This document shows positions 41,618 to 50,908 of a DNA stretch of 64,000 bases, one piece after another. The notes under the pieces are model-generated. The model was not told where the DNA came from. It saw only the letters and a program-made list of their open reading frames with translations, and ran no database searches. Each line of letters starts with the position of its first letter. The stretch's first letter is position 1. A program made the position numbers and the translations under genes. Origin of the DNA: Calidithermus roseus (GTDB lineage: Bacteria > Deinococcota > Deinococci > Deinococcales > Thermaceae); assembly GCF_003574095.1 (NCBI RefSeq), contig NZ_QWLA01000006.1, forward strand, positions 1 through 64,000. The letters run 5' to 3'.

Positions 41618-42916
41618 ATGCGCGCGATTGTCAGACCCTTTATCGAGTTCTGGAACAGCGAGGCCCGCGGCGGCTTCATTCTGTTCGCGGCTGCGCTGGC
41701 CGCGTTCGCCCTCGCCAACTCGGCGGCCTCGAGTTGGTACTTCGGCCTCAAAGAGCTGCCCATCAGCCTCAACTTTGGCGAGGGGGGGCTGGAAAAACCT
41801 CTTTCGAGCTGGGTCAAGGACCTGCTGATGGCCTTCTTCTTCCTGCTGGTGGGCCTTGAGATCAAGCGCGAGATCGTGCAGGGTGAGCTCTCCGACCCCC
41901 GTCGCTCGTTACTGACCATCCTGGCAGCCATTGGCGGGATGCTGGTGCCGGCGGCGATTTATGTCTTCGTCAATGCGGAGGGCGATGGCCTGAGGGGCTG
42001 GGGGGTGCCCATGGCTACCGACATTGCCTTCGCCATCGGTGTACTGTCGCTCTTGGGCAAGCGGGTGCCGCTGGGGCTCAAGGTTTTCCTCACCGCCTTC
42101 GCCATCGTCGACGACCTGGGGGCAGTGCTGGTGATTGCCTTCTTCTACACAAAAGGCCTCGACTTTGCTGCGCTACTGGTTTCGCTGGGCTTTTTCGGCG
42201 TGGCTTTGTTGATGGGACGGGCCAGGGTGAGCAACCTCTTTGCCTATTTGTTGGTGGGGGCGTTCATGTGGTACTTCATGCTCGAGTCGGGGGTGAGCCC
42301 CACGGTGGCGGCGGTACTGCTGGCGATGGCGGTTCCCCTGCGCCGGGCGGTGGGGTTGCCCGACCTCCAGAGCACCCTCGACGAGGCTGCCCGCAAGGAC
42401 CCAGAGAACCTCGAGGCCGAGATGGACTACCTCGAGGACACCCTGCGCAACGCCCAGAGCCCGCTGCACCGGCTCGAGCGCACGCTGCACCCCTGGTCGG
42501 CCTACTTCATCATGCCGGTGTTCGCCTTCTTCAACGCAGGAGTGAGCCTCACCGGAGCCGGCTTCGGCGAGGTGGCCTTGGGGGCTTCGCTGGGGCTGTT
42601 GCTGGGCAAGCCGCTGGGGGTTTTCGGGGTCTCCTGGTTAGCAGTGCGCCTGGGAATCGCCGCCCTGCCCGAGGGTGTGACCTGGTCCATGATCCTGGGT
42701 GCGGGCTTCCTGGGCGCCATCGGCTTCACCATGTCGCTCTTCGTGGCGACGCTGGCCTTCGAGGGCTCGGCGTCGCTGCTGAACCAGGCTAAGATCGGGG
42801 TGCTCTCAGCCTCGGTAGTGGCCGCGCTAATCGGTATGGGTGCCCTGACCTGGGCCACTGGCAAGCAACCTTCGGTGGCGGGGGACTCGAGCGATCAGCT
42901 TCACACTGAACACTGA
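41618..42916 (+). CDS. nhaA: Na+/H+ antiporter NhaA
   Basis: This 432-residue protein starts at ATG 41618 with GGGAGGG before it (ATG 41588 lies in the terminator). NhaA motifs: RGGFILFAAALAAFALANS, LLMAFFFLLVGLEIKREIV, PMATDIAFAIGVLSLLG, and the ion-binding Asp pair in AIVDDLGAVLVIAFFY. A loop of about 40 charged residues (LDEAARKDPENLEAE region) lies before the last helices. It exports Na+/Li+ for protons. Confidence 0.95.
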   Translation: MRAIVRPFIEFWNSEARGGFILFAAALAAFALANSAASSWYFGLKELPISLNFGEGGLEKPLSSWVKDLLMAFFFLLVGLEIKREIVQGELSDPRRSLLTILAAIGGMLVPAAIYVFVNAEGDGLRGWGVPMATDIAFAIGVLSLLGKRVPLGLKVFLTAFAIVDDLGAVLVIAFFYTKGLDFAALLVSLGFFGVALLMGRARVSNLFAYLLVGAFMWYFMLESGVSPTVAAVLLAMAVPLRRAVGLPDLQSTLDEAARKDPENLEAEMDYLEDTLRNAQSPLHRLERTLHPWSAYFIMPVFAFFNAGVSLTGAGFGEVALGASLGLLLGKPLGVFGVSWLAVRLGIAALPEGVTWSMILGAGFLGAIGFTMSLFVATLAFEGSASLLNQAKIGVLSASVVAALIGMGALTWATGKQPSVAGDSSDQLHTEH

Positions 42917-43069
42917 GAGATATCGATAGTCGATGGTCAATAGCTCATAGCCAAATACAAAACGCCAGGGGTGCAGCGTGCTGTGCCCGGCCCTCGAGCC
43001 AACTACAGCCCCGCATCCCAGGGAAGAAAATTCCACGGTTGGCTGGCTATTACGTCTGGAGTGCACCTA

Positions 43070-43345
43070 CTATGACGGGCTATCCAGGCGGAACCAGAAG
43101 AAGGAGTGTGGCCCGAGGGTGATGAAGTTAGGGGAGTTCACTGATGGGGGGAAAGGGGGTGTTGCCGATCATCTCCACCGGGATCTTGCCCGCCCAGCGC
43201 GCCAGATTGAGTTCCACCGGCTGGGCGAAGCGTGAGAGGTTGTTGACCACCAGCACCTCCTGTCCTCGGTAGCTCAGCACGTAGGCCAGCACCTTCTGGT
43301 TTTGCGGCTTGAGAAAGATCACCTCCCCCTTATTGCCACGACTTC
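43070..43345 (-). pseudogene. treS: Remnant of trehalose synthase (TreS) C-terminal domain
   Basis: The minus-strand frame reads RGNKGEVIFLKPQNQKVLAY, then VLVVNNLSRFAQPVELNL and IPVEMIGNTPFPPISELP, the C-terminal domain of TreS/maltogenic amylases. At about 43129 one extra A shifts the frame; removing it restores PYFITLGPHSFFWFRL. Only about 90 of more than 500 residues remain. The break at 43345 lies next to the operator repeats of the bshA-otsAB promoter. The rest of 42917-43069 holds no gene, only a TCGATAG-type intergenic repeat near 42918-42955. Confidence 0.85.
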
Positions 43346-43362
43346 CCGCCAGCAGCCAAATC

Positions 43363-43440
43363 CTCAGCCCTTCCCTCAGCCTGCGCTCAGGGATCCTTCA
43401 GGCTGGTTTCAGGGCAATGACCCTTGGATCTGGCATCATT
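43363..43440 (+). promoter_or_regulatory. Operator array and promoter of bshA-otsA-otsB
   Basis: TCAG cores start at 43364, 43376, 43387, 43398 and 43409 (steps 12, 11, 11, 11 bp) within CTCAGCC, CTCAGCC, CTCAGGG, TTCAGGC and TTCAGGG. They match the uspA/response-regulator repeats read toward uspA. A -10-like CATCAT (43434-43439) follows, 20 bp before ATG 43460. Confidence 0.7.
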
Positions 43441-43459
43441 GCGGCGGAGCGAGGGAGCT

Positions 43460-44743
43460 ATGGAAAGCCGACGCAAGATTGCCATTTTGTGTCACACCAG
43501 TGCCGGAGGCTCGGGTGTAGTGGCTACCGAGCTGGCGATCGCGCTGGCAGGCCTGGGGCACCAGGTCCACATCGTCGCCACCGAACGTCCCTTCCGCCTC
43601 ACCGACGATCGCTTGGCCATCGCAGGAGACCACGCGCCTGCCCAGGTACGCGACCTGGGTGAGAACCCCAAGGGCTGGGGCCAGTGGCTTAAGAAGAGCC
43701 GCGAGAGCGTGCTAGGCTGGCTGGCTCGCTCAGGCCGCAAGTCGGGCCAGGGCACCCTGCACTTCCACCAGATCACCGGGGCCGACTACCCGCTGTTCAA
43801 GGAGTCCATGACCATCCTCACCGCCTCCAACGCCCTAGCCCAGGTGGTCGAGCGCCACGGCATCGAGATTGTCCACGCCCACTACGCCATCCCCCACGCC
43901 ACCAGCGCCCTGATGGCCCGCGAGATGGGCCTGCCCATCAAGGTGGTGACCACCCTGCACGGCACAGACGTGACGCTGCTGGGCCTCGAGCCCGCCTTCG
44001 CCTACACCACCAAACACGCAGTGCAGGAGTCGGACGCGGTGACAGCAGTCTCGCGATCGCTGGAGCAGGACACCCGCCGCAACCTGGGCATCGAGAGGCC
44101 CATCCACGTGATCTACAACTGGGTGGACACCGAGCGCTTCAAGCCCGATCCCGACCCGGCGAGCCGCCTCAAGTACGCTCAGCCCGAAGAGGCCATCCTA
44201 CTGCACGTCTCCAACTTCCGCCCGGTCAAGCGCCCCCAGGACGTTATTCGCATCTTCGCCACCGTCGCCAGCCGGCGCCCCGCCCGATTGCTGATGATCG
44301 GCAACGGCCCCCTGCGGCAGGAATGCCAGGAACTGGCGCTGGAGCTCGAGCTGGCGGGCCGGGTGCAGTTCATCGAATTCACCCCATCCATCGAGAAATT
44401 CATGGCCGTGGCCGACGTGTTCTTGCTGCCCTCGGAGGAGGAGTCCTTCGGGTTGGTGGCGCTGGAGGCCATGAGCTGCGGGGTGCCGGTAGTGGCCAGC
44501 CAGGCTGGTGGGCTGCCCGAGGTGGTGGTGGAAGGTGAGAGCGGCCACCTCCTCCCGGTGGGCCACACCGAGGCCATGGCCGAGGCGGTGCTGGGCCTCC
44601 TCGCCGACCCCCAGCACAAGGCCGATATGGGCCGGGCGGCGCGCGAGCGGGCGGTGCAGCACTTCAGGCCCGAGCGCATCCTGCCGCGCTACCTCGAGGT
44701 CTACCAGAGCGTGCTGGAAGGTGAGAAGCTCGCGTGGGCCTGA
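43460..44743 (+). CDS. bshA: Family 4 glycosyltransferase, BshA-like
   Basis: This 427-residue protein starts at ATG 43460 (GAGGGAG upstream). The N-terminus reads ILCHTSAGGSGVVATELAIA, then ATERPFRL, HAHYAIPHATSALMA, TTLHGTDVTLLG, VSNFRPVKRP and the donor motif SEEESFGLVALEAM. These match BshA, which joins GlcNAc to L-malate in bacillithiol synthesis. A roughly 40-residue basic insert (residues about 65-105) is not in standard BshA. The stop overlaps otsA. Another GT4 sugar acceptor cannot be ruled out. Confidence 0.82.
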   Translation: MESRRKIAILCHTSAGGSGVVATELAIALAGLGHQVHIVATERPFRLTDDRLAIAGDHAPAQVRDLGENPKGWGQWLKKSRESVLGWLARSGRKSGQGTLHFHQITGADYPLFKESMTILTASNALAQVVERHGIEIVHAHYAIPHATSALMAREMGLPIKVVTTLHGTDVTLLGLEPAFAYTTKHAVQESDAVTAVSRSLEQDTRRNLGIERPIHVIYNWVDTERFKPDPDPASRLKYAQPEEAILLHVSNFRPVKRPQDVIRIFATVASRRPARLLMIGNGPLRQECQELALELELAGRVQFIEFTPSIEKFMAVADVFLLPSEEESFGLVALEAMSCGVPVVASQAGGLPEVVVEGESGHLLPVGHTEAMAEAVLGLLADPQHKADMGRAARERAVQHFRPERILPRYLEVYQSVLEGEKLAWA

Positions 44744-46110
44744 TCGTGGTCTCCAACCGCGAACCCTACAGCCCGGTGCGCGAGGGGGACGGGGAGCTGC
44801 ACTGGAAGGCGGCGGTGGGTGGGCTCACGGCGGCGCTCGACCCGGTGCTGCGTGAGCGGGGGGGTACCTGGATCGCCTGGGGCGACGGGGAGCGCGAGAT
44901 CCGCAGCGTGGAATTGCCGCCGGGGGAGGAGCGCTACCGCCTCGAGCGCCTCCATCTGCGGGAGAGCGAACTCCAGGACTACTACTACGGCTTCTCCAAC
45001 CGGGCGCTGTGGCCTTTGAGCCACTACTTCCTCAACCGCGTGCGCTACCTGGGGCGCTACTGGAGGGCCTACCAGCGGGTCAACAGGCGCTTCGCTGAGG
45101 CGGTGGTGCGGGCTTACCGGCCTGGCGACCTGATCTGGGTTCACGACTACCAGCTCTGCCTGGTGCCCTCCCTGGTGCGCGAGGCGCTGCCCGAGGCCAG
45201 GATCGGCTTCTTCTGGCACATCCCCTGGCCTTCCAGTGAAGTCTTTCGCACCCTGCCTTGGGACCGGGAGATCCTCGAGGGCATCCTGGGCGCGAACGTA
45301 GTGGGGGTGCACGTCCTCGAGTACGCCCGCCACTTCCGCTCCTGCTGCCGCATCGTACTGGGCTACGACAACGATGGCCGCGTGGTACGGATATCCCAGC
45401 GCGAAGTCCAGGTTGAGGCTCTCCCCATCGGGATCGAGGCTCAGACCTTCGTCGAGCTCTCCCAAACGCCCGAGGTGCGCCGGGCTGCCGGGGAATTGCG
45501 CCAGCAGGTGGGCACCCCCTTTTTGCTGGGCGTGGACCGACTGGACTACACCAAGGGCATCCTCGAGCGCCTGGAGGCCTTCGGGGAGTATTTGGGCCGC
45601 TACCCCGAGGCCCAGGGTCGGGTCACCCTGGTGCAGATCGCCGTGCCCAGCCGTGAGCAGGTGGACGCTTACCGGCAGTTGCGCGAGCAGATCGAGCGCT
45701 TGGTGGGCCGCATCAACGGCACCTACGGCCAGGCGGGCTGGACCCCGGTGCACTACATCACCCGTGGCCTCGATCGCCTCGAGCTCGTGGCCTACTACCT
45801 GGCCGCCGACGTGATGCTGGTGACGCCCCTGCGCGACGGCCTGAACCTGGTGGCCAAGGAGTTCGCCGCCGTCTCGGAGCAGGGTGTGCTTATCCTCTCC
45901 GAGTTCGCCGGGGCCGCCGCCGAGATGCACGAAGCCTTGCTGGTCAACCCCTACGACCACGACGGGCTGGTGCGGGCCATCGGCCAGGCCCTGTCTATGC
46001 CCCTGGCCGAGCGGCGGCAGCGCCTGGAGTGCCTCAAGGCCCGGCTGCGCCGCTTCGACCTGACGACGTGGGCCAAAGCTTTCCTGCACGCCCTGGAGGA
46101 GAATCGATGA
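44734..46110 (+). CDS. otsA: Trehalose-6-phosphate synthase OtsA
   Basis: This 458-residue GT20 enzyme starts at GTG 44734 inside the end of bshA. Motifs: [61 protein letters not shown] and [12 protein letters not shown], covering the glucose-6-P and UDP-glucose sites. It makes trehalose-6-phosphate, a precursor of a thermal and osmotic protectant. Confidence 0.96.
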   Translation: MGLIVVSNREPYSPVREGDGELHWKAAVGGLTAALDPVLRERGGTWIAWGDGEREIRSVELPPGEERYRLERLHLRESELQDYYYGFSNRALWPLSHYFLNRVRYLGRYWRAYQRVNRRFAEAVVRAYRPGDLIWVHDYQLCLVPSLVREALPEARIGFFWHIPWPSSEVFRTLPWDREILEGILGANVVGVHVLEYARHFRSCCRIVLGYDNDGRVVRISQREVQVEALPIGIEAQTFVELSQTPEVRRAAGELRQQVGTPFLLGVDRLDYTKGILERLEAFGEYLGRYPEAQGRVTLVQIAVPSREQVDAYRQLREQIERLVGRINGTYGQAGWTPVHYITRGLDRLELVAYYLAADVMLVTPLRDGLNLVAKEFAAVSEQGVLILSEFAGAAAEMHEALLVNPYDHDGLVRAIGQALSMPLAERRQRLECLKARLRRFDLTTWAKAFLHALEENR

Positions 46111-46820
46111 TCCCGGAGGAACTGGCTCTGCTGGCCCACAGGCCCCTGCTCGTCATCTGTGACTACGATGGCACCCTGGCCCCAATGGCCATCCACCCCA
46201 GCCAGGCCTTTCCCCAGCGCGGCGCACGGGAGGCCCTCCGGGCGCTGCAGGAGCATCCGGAACGCCAGATTGTCGTCCTCACCGGACGCCGGGCGCGGGA
46301 AGTCGTGGACTTCCTCGAGCTCCCCAGACTGCGGGTGATCGGCCTGCACGGGCTGGAGTGGCCAGGGCGACCTGAGCCGCCCCGCGACCGCGAGGCCATT
46401 CGGCTCATCGTCTCGAGGCTGCCCCAGGTCGAGGGGCTGTGGCTGGAGGACAAGGGCTGGACCCTGGCGGTGCACTACCGCGACACCCCGGAATCCCAGC
46501 AGCTCAAAGCCGCCCAGCTGCTGGCCGCGGTGCCGCTGCCCGCGGGCTGGGAGGCCATGCCGGGCAAGAAGGTGTGCGAATACCGGCCCATCGGCTACGG
46601 CAAGGGCTGGGCAGTGGAGCAACTGGCCCTCGAGCACCCCTCCCACCACCCGGTGTTCATCGGCGACGACCGCACCGACGAGGAAGCTTTCGCCGCCGTG
46701 CTGAGACTGGGCGGCACGGCGGTCAAGGTGGGCGGCGGGGAGAGTCTAGCTCCCTACCGGCTGGGCAATTCGCTCGAGGTCGTCGAGTTGCTCAGCCTCT
46801 GGGCCCAGGCTTACGACTAG
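46107..46820 (+). CDS. otsB: Trehalose-6-phosphate phosphatase OtsB
   Basis: This 237-residue HAD-family phosphatase overlaps otsA as ATGA. Motif I is VICDYDGTLAPMA with the nucleophile Asp; motif II is VVLTGR; GLHGLEWPG and AVHYRD form the cap region; and motif III/IV is KGWAVEQL...FIGDDRTDEEAF. It removes phosphate from trehalose-6-phosphate to give trehalose. Together with otsA it completes the pathway. Confidence 0.95.
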   Translation: MIPEELALLAHRPLLVICDYDGTLAPMAIHPSQAFPQRGAREALRALQEHPERQIVVLTGRRAREVVDFLELPRLRVIGLHGLEWPGRPEPPRDREAIRLIVSRLPQVEGLWLEDKGWTLAVHYRDTPESQQLKAAQLLAAVPLPAGWEAMPGKKVCEYRPIGYGKGWAVEQLALEHPSHHPVFIGDDRTDEEAFAAVLRLGGTAVKVGGGESLAPYRLGNSLEVVELLSLWAQAYD

Positions 46821-46892
46821 AGCGCCTCCCACGAATACCCGCTACGACGGGGTGTGCTGAGGCCTGCCGAGCCAGGCCTGATCGAGGCTTGT

Positions 46893-46909
46893 CTGTATTC
46901 TGGATACAG
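46893..46909. promoter_or_regulatory. Dyad CTGTAT-N5-ATACAG
   Basis: A perfect dyad lies in the 208-bp gap after otsB, 120 nt before the next gene. It is operator-like, with no known partner. A second hairpin, AGGCCTG-N5-CAGGCCT, at about 46860-46878 may be the weak end of the otsB transcript. Confidence 0.35.
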
Positions 46910-47015
46910 AACATTATGTGCTATATGTTCGCGAGATTGGCCTCCGGCATAGGTGAGCAGGTGCGATATTGCCAAGCAAAGTTAATATTTCGTGAAAAAT
47001 CTGCCCTAAAGACCG

Positions 47016-47021
47016 TATACT
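47016..47021 (+). promoter_or_regulatory. -10 box of leaderless GAF-GGDEF transcript
   Basis: TATACT ends 7 nt before ATG 47029 and no Shine-Dalgarno sequence is present. A weak -35 TGAAAA is 17 nt upstream. Confidence 0.55.
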
Positions 47022-47028
47022 TGCTCCA

Positions 47029-49278
47029 ATGCAGGGCAGGGTGCTCACGGTCTGGGTCATCGCGCTGGCGTCGGCGCTGGCCTGGCTCCTGACACACTGG
47101 CTGCGCCCGAGTGAGCGCTACGAGGTACCTTGGCTGATCGCAGGCGTGGGGGCGCTGGCTTCGCTGTACGGCCTGCCGGGAGGTCTGCTCGCCGGTGGGC
47201 TTGTCCTGGGGCTCGCGGCCATCGTGGTCGGGGCATCCTACCTGCCCTGGCTGGCCATGGTCTTGTTGGTCAGCGTCTTTCTGAGCGATCGTGCAAGGCT
47301 GCGGCTGGACAGCGTGCTGCGGCGACAACTCCAGACCAACCGCCAGCTCGCCCTGCTGGTGGGGGCGCTGGAGGACCTGGGCCGACTCACCACCCGCGAA
47401 GCGGTGCTTGCCGCCCTGCCCGAGCTGTTACATCGCCAGGGGGAGGGTCATGCCTCGATCTGGGTTCCCAGTGGAGAGGGCTTTCGCAAGGTGGCTTCCT
47501 CGGGTGCTTCCCACCTGCCCGACGCCATCGCGGCCACCGGGGTGGTTGGGCGAGCCTATGCTACCGGCCAAACCCAGTACGTCAGGGATGTGAGCAAGGA
47601 TCCGGACTACATTCCACCCACCCCCACCTCCAGGGGCAGCGAGCTGGCTCTGCCCCTGCGGGAGGGGGATCAGGTGGTGGCGGTGCTCAACCTCGAGCGC
47701 ACCCAGCCCTTCCTCGAGGAGGAGCGCCAGGGCTTCGAGCGCTTCGCCCGCGCGGTCAGCACCCAGCTCTCGCGGCTGGCTGAACGCCTGGAAACCGAGC
47801 TGCTCAACCACCTGGCCATCTCGCTGGCGACCATCAGCTCCCCTCAGGTCATCCTCGAGCGCGCGCTGGAGATCCTGGCCCCCACCCTCAACCTGCACCA
47901 CGGCGGCATCCTGATGCAGCAAGGCGCACAAATGCTGCTGATGGCCCGCCAGGGCTCAGATGGCAGCGACAGCCAGAGCAGCATTCCTTTTGGCTGGGGC
48001 CTCGTCTGGCAGGTCTATCGCGATGGCCAGCCGGTGTTCATCGAGAGCACTTCGACCTACCAGGGAGCACCTCTGGAAGCGCTGCTGGAGGGCCTGGAGG
48101 GTCTGGTGGTCCACCCCATTCCGCTGCCGGGCGGTGAAAGGCAGAGGGCGATGCTCTACCTGGGCGATCCACAGCCTCGAGCCTGGCGCAAGGCCGAGCG
48201 TGAGCTGCTCCAGGCAGCCTGCCGCACCATCGGCCTGGCTCTGGAGGCCGCGCTGACCCGCGAGCGCCTGGAGGGTCTGCTGTGCCTGGCACGCGATACC
48301 GTCGAAGCCCCGCCCGCTCAGGTCTACCAGCAGGTGCTGGAGGCGGCGGTACGGTTGGTGCCGGGTGCTGAAAAAGGCAGCCTTCTGGTGCGCAAGGGGG
48401 AGAATTTCTACTTTCAGGCCGTGGTGGGCTTCGACCTGGCGGCCCTGGCCAGGCTGCACTTCACCGAGGCGGATCACCTGGTCTGGTATGGCGGGGACCG
48501 CTCGGGCTGGCAACGGGGGGAGCCGCGCATCCTCAGCACCGCTCAGCTCTCCATCGCTGAGGTCAGCCGCAGGACCGCTCCCGACGACACCCTCGAGCGG
48601 GTCGCGGCCATAGACCGTCTGCAGGCTAACCTGGCTATGCCCATCCTCTACCAGGGGGAGGTGCTGGCTCTGCTCAACCTCGACAACTTTCACGACCCGG
48701 CGGCCTTCGATACCTATTCGAAGGAGGTGGCCCGCTTCTTCAGCACCCCCGTGGCCGCCATTCTGCACGAGGTCAAAAACCGCAACCTGCTCGAGGAGGC
48801 CGCGCTCACCGATGCCCTCACCGGGCTGCCCAACCGCCGGGCCTTCGATCGCCGCCTGGGCGAGGAGCTCGAGCGAGCCCGGCGCCATAGCTACCCGCTG
48901 TCGCTGTTGGTGATGGACTTGCGCGGCTTCAAACAGGTCAACGACCGCCTGGGCCATGCCCGGGGCGACGAGGCACTCGTGCGCGTGGCCCAGGCCCTGC
49001 TGCTCGAGCAGCGCAAGGGCGACAGCCTGTTTCGTTGGGGCGGCGATGAGTTCGCCGCGATCCTACCCCACGCCGATTTGCTGGGAGGCGTCACGGCAGC
49101 CCAGCGCTACGCCAGCCTGGTGGAAACCATCTGCTTGGAGGGGCTGCGCATGGGCCTCAACATCGGCGTGGCGACCTTCCCTGAGGAGGCCACCGACCAC
49201 GATACCTTGCTCCAACTGGCCGACAGCCGCATGTACAAGGCCAAGGAACAGGGGGTCGCCGTGCTGCGGCAGACTTAA
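47029..49278 (+). CDS. Multi-GAF membrane diguanylate cyclase
   Basis: This 749-residue protein has three N-terminal membrane helices (residues 5-85), then three GAF-like domains (about 105-245, 260-410 and 415-580) and a GGDEF domain at the C-terminus (LTDALTGLPNRRAF, WGGDEFAAIL). The catalytic motif is intact. The GAF domains may bind small ligands or haem-type cofactors and control c-di-GMP synthesis. The architecture is larger than the GGDEF protein at 3739. Confidence 0.88.
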   Translation: MQGRVLTVWVIALASALAWLLTHWLRPSERYEVPWLIAGVGALASLYGLPGGLLAGGLVLGLAAIVVGASYLPWLAMVLLVSVFLSDRARLRLDSVLRRQLQTNRQLALLVGALEDLGRLTTREAVLAALPELLHRQGEGHASIWVPSGEGFRKVASSGASHLPDAIAATGVVGRAYATGQTQYVRDVSKDPDYIPPTPTSRGSELALPLREGDQVVAVLNLERTQPFLEEERQGFERFARAVSTQLSRLAERLETELLNHLAISLATISSPQVILERALEILAPTLNLHHGGILMQQGAQMLLMARQGSDGSDSQSSIPFGWGLVWQVYRDGQPVFIESTSTYQGAPLEALLEGLEGLVVHPIPLPGGERQRAMLYLGDPQPRAWRKAERELLQAACRTIGLALEAALTRERLEGLLCLARDTVEAPPAQVYQQVLEAAVRLVPGAEKGSLLVRKGENFYFQAVVGFDLAALARLHFTEADHLVWYGGDRSGWQRGEPRILSTAQLSIAEVSRRTAPDDTLERVAAIDRLQANLAMPILYQGEVLALLNLDNFHDPAAFDTYSKEVARFFSTPVAAILHEVKNRNLLEEAALTDALTGLPNRRAFDRRLGEELERARRHSYPLSLLVMDLRGFKQVNDRLGHARGDEALVRVAQALLLEQRKGDSLFRWGGDEFAAILPHADLLGGVTAAQRYASLVETICLEGLRMGLNIGVATFPEEATDHDTLLQLADSRMYKAKEQGVAVLRQT

Positions 49279-49395
49279 AAGTGGCTTGCCAAACGTTGAA
49301 CGCTCAACGCGAGTTCGAGGAGCTATCGGGCGATTGCTGTGCTATCCTGGGCATCACAATACCGTTCAGAGCAGGCTCGAGGGGAGGATTCACGG

Positions 49396-49872
49396 ATGAA
49401 GAAGGGCATTCTCGTGCTATTGCTGTTGCTCAACGGGATCGGATGGGCTCAGAAAAGCTACTTTGGAATTCACCCCAATATCGGCGTTGGCGTTCTGGGA
49501 CTGGGCTTGGAGTATGCCATCCAGCCCTGGCGTTTCAGCCTGGACTATGCCTCTCTTACCCTGAGCGACGGGGTGACCACGGTAAACGTCAATGGCCTGG
49601 GGCTGGGGGCCGACTACATCAGCCGCATCCCCCTCAGTGAGGACAAATCCTCCTTCTTCTACTACGGCGGGGGGATGTTTTTAGCCTACTATTTCACCGA
49701 CGTGGCCTCGCTGTTGGGCCTAGTCCCCAGGGTGCTGGGAGGGGTGGAGTTTTTGCTGCCCCAACCTCAGATCGCCCTCTACCTCGAGCCCCAGCTAGGC
49801 TATGCCTATTTCCCCAGTACGGGGGGCGGAGGGCTCATCCTGGGGCTGCAACTGGGTATCTACTTCCGTTAA
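49396..49872 (+). CDS. Small outer-membrane beta-barrel-like protein
   Basis: This 158-residue protein starts at ATG 49396 with GGGGAGG upstream. A signal peptide (MKKGILVLLLLLNGIGWAQ) precedes a Gly/Tyr/aromatic-rich region with alternating hydrophobic strands and a C-terminal Phe-Arg (LGIYFR), typical of outer-membrane barrels. I do not recognise the family. It is convergent with the DUF1028 gene, 6 nt apart. Confidence 0.7.
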   Translation: MKKGILVLLLLLNGIGWAQKSYFGIHPNIGVGVLGLGLEYAIQPWRFSLDYASLTLSDGVTTVNVNGLGLGADYISRIPLSEDKSSFFYYGGGMFLAYYFTDVASLLGLVPRVLGGVEFLLPQPQIALYLEPQLGYAYFPSTGGGGLILGLQLGIYFR

Positions 49873-49878
49873 AAGGCC

Positions 49879-50739
49879 CTATTCTCCCAGCTTGCCCCTA
49901 AGGTAGCGCAGCGCCAGCGGGTCGAAGTAGGGCCCGCCGCCATAGCGCTCCTCGAGGTTCTCGATGCCCACCAGCGCCCGGAAGGCTTTTTCCGTGGCTT
50001 CGTCCCAGTTCCCCGTCGCCTCGCCCGCGTAGTGGCCCAGCCGGGTGAGGGTTCGCTGAATCCAGGCGATGTCCTGGGAGCTGAGGGGCTCGGCCTTCCC
50101 GCTCTTATCGAAGAGCAGCCGGTGGATCTGCAGCAAGCGGGAGAGCTCGAGGCAGGGGTCGGGGTGGTCGTCTACGCGCAGGTCGATCCAGCGATCCATC
50201 CCGCCGTAGCCCTTGCCGACTCCCACCACCATCAGCGAGGCCGACTGCCGCCCGCGCCGGTCGCCCCCGGCTCGGTCGGCGGCCAGCAGCGCGGCGCACA
50301 GGCGCTCGGGAAAGGGCAGGCTGGAGCTCAAGAAAGTATCCACCAGCGCGTCGATCACCTCGGGACCGCTGAGGATATTGCCCTGGGCCGCGAAGTTCTC
50401 GCCCGACTTGCCCCCGGCCCAGCCGTGGCACTCGTTGCCCGTGAAGGAGAGGCTCTCGCCCTGAGCGCTGACTATCCCGAACTGCCTCGTATGCAAGCCG
50501 GGGTCGCTCCTGCGGAAGGTCGCCAGGATTTCCTCCATCCCGGCTCCGGCTTTCATCAGTGCCAGCCCCTGGGGACCGAACTTGGGATTGGCGTAGGACT
50601 GGGTAGCCACCGCGCCCACGCCCGCCTCGAGCCAGGGCACCACCGCTCCGACCGCCAGGAACTTGCTGGCCACGGCCACCGCGAGGTCGCCGGTCTGAGG
50701 GTCGCGGGCTACGAGGGAAAAAGTCGAGATGGGGGTCAT
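49879..50739 (-). CDS. DUF1028 Ntn-hydrolase-like protein
   Basis: This 286-residue protein starts MTPISTFSLVARDPQTGDLAVAVASK cut at the family signature. Further blocks are ATQSYANPKFGPQGL, GNILSGPEVIDAL and DDHPDPCLELSRLL. DUF1028 proteins have an Ntn-hydrolase fold with unproven function. A C-terminal extension of about 70 residues resembles a peptidoglycan-binding domain (RTLTRLGHYAGEATGNWDEAT). A TAGGAT box sits 6 nt before the ATG. Confidence 0.85.
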   Translation of the reverse strand: MTPISTFSLVARDPQTGDLAVAVASKFLAVGAVVPWLEAGVGAVATQSYANPKFGPQGLALMKAGAGMEEILATFRRSDPGLHTRQFGIVSAQGESLSFTGNECHGWAGGKSGENFAAQGNILSGPEVIDALVDTFLSSSLPFPERLCAALLAADRAGGDRRGRQSASLMVVGVGKGYGGMDRWIDLRVDDHPDPCLELSRLLQIHRLLFDKSGKAEPLSSQDIAWIQRTLTRLGHYAGEATGNWDEATEKAFRALVGIENLEERYGGGPYFDPLALRYLRGKLGE

Positions 50740-50745
50740 GGAATT

Positions 50746-50751
50746 ATCCTA
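50746..50751 (-). promoter_or_regulatory. -10 box of leaderless DUF1028 transcript
   Basis: TAGGAT on the minus strand lies 6 nt from ATG 50739. Confidence 0.45.
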
Positions 50752-50908
50752 CGCTTTTTGCTCACGGCCCTTAACCCGACTTCAATCTTCGGGGTTTCGG
50801 GTTATTCCCCACAGCCTCGGGGCCATCTGCGGGTCACGATGGTCAACGCACGCCAGGTGGCGAGGGTATGACCGAGGAGCCTTAAGCTCGAGCTTCGAGG
50901 AGGTAGGT

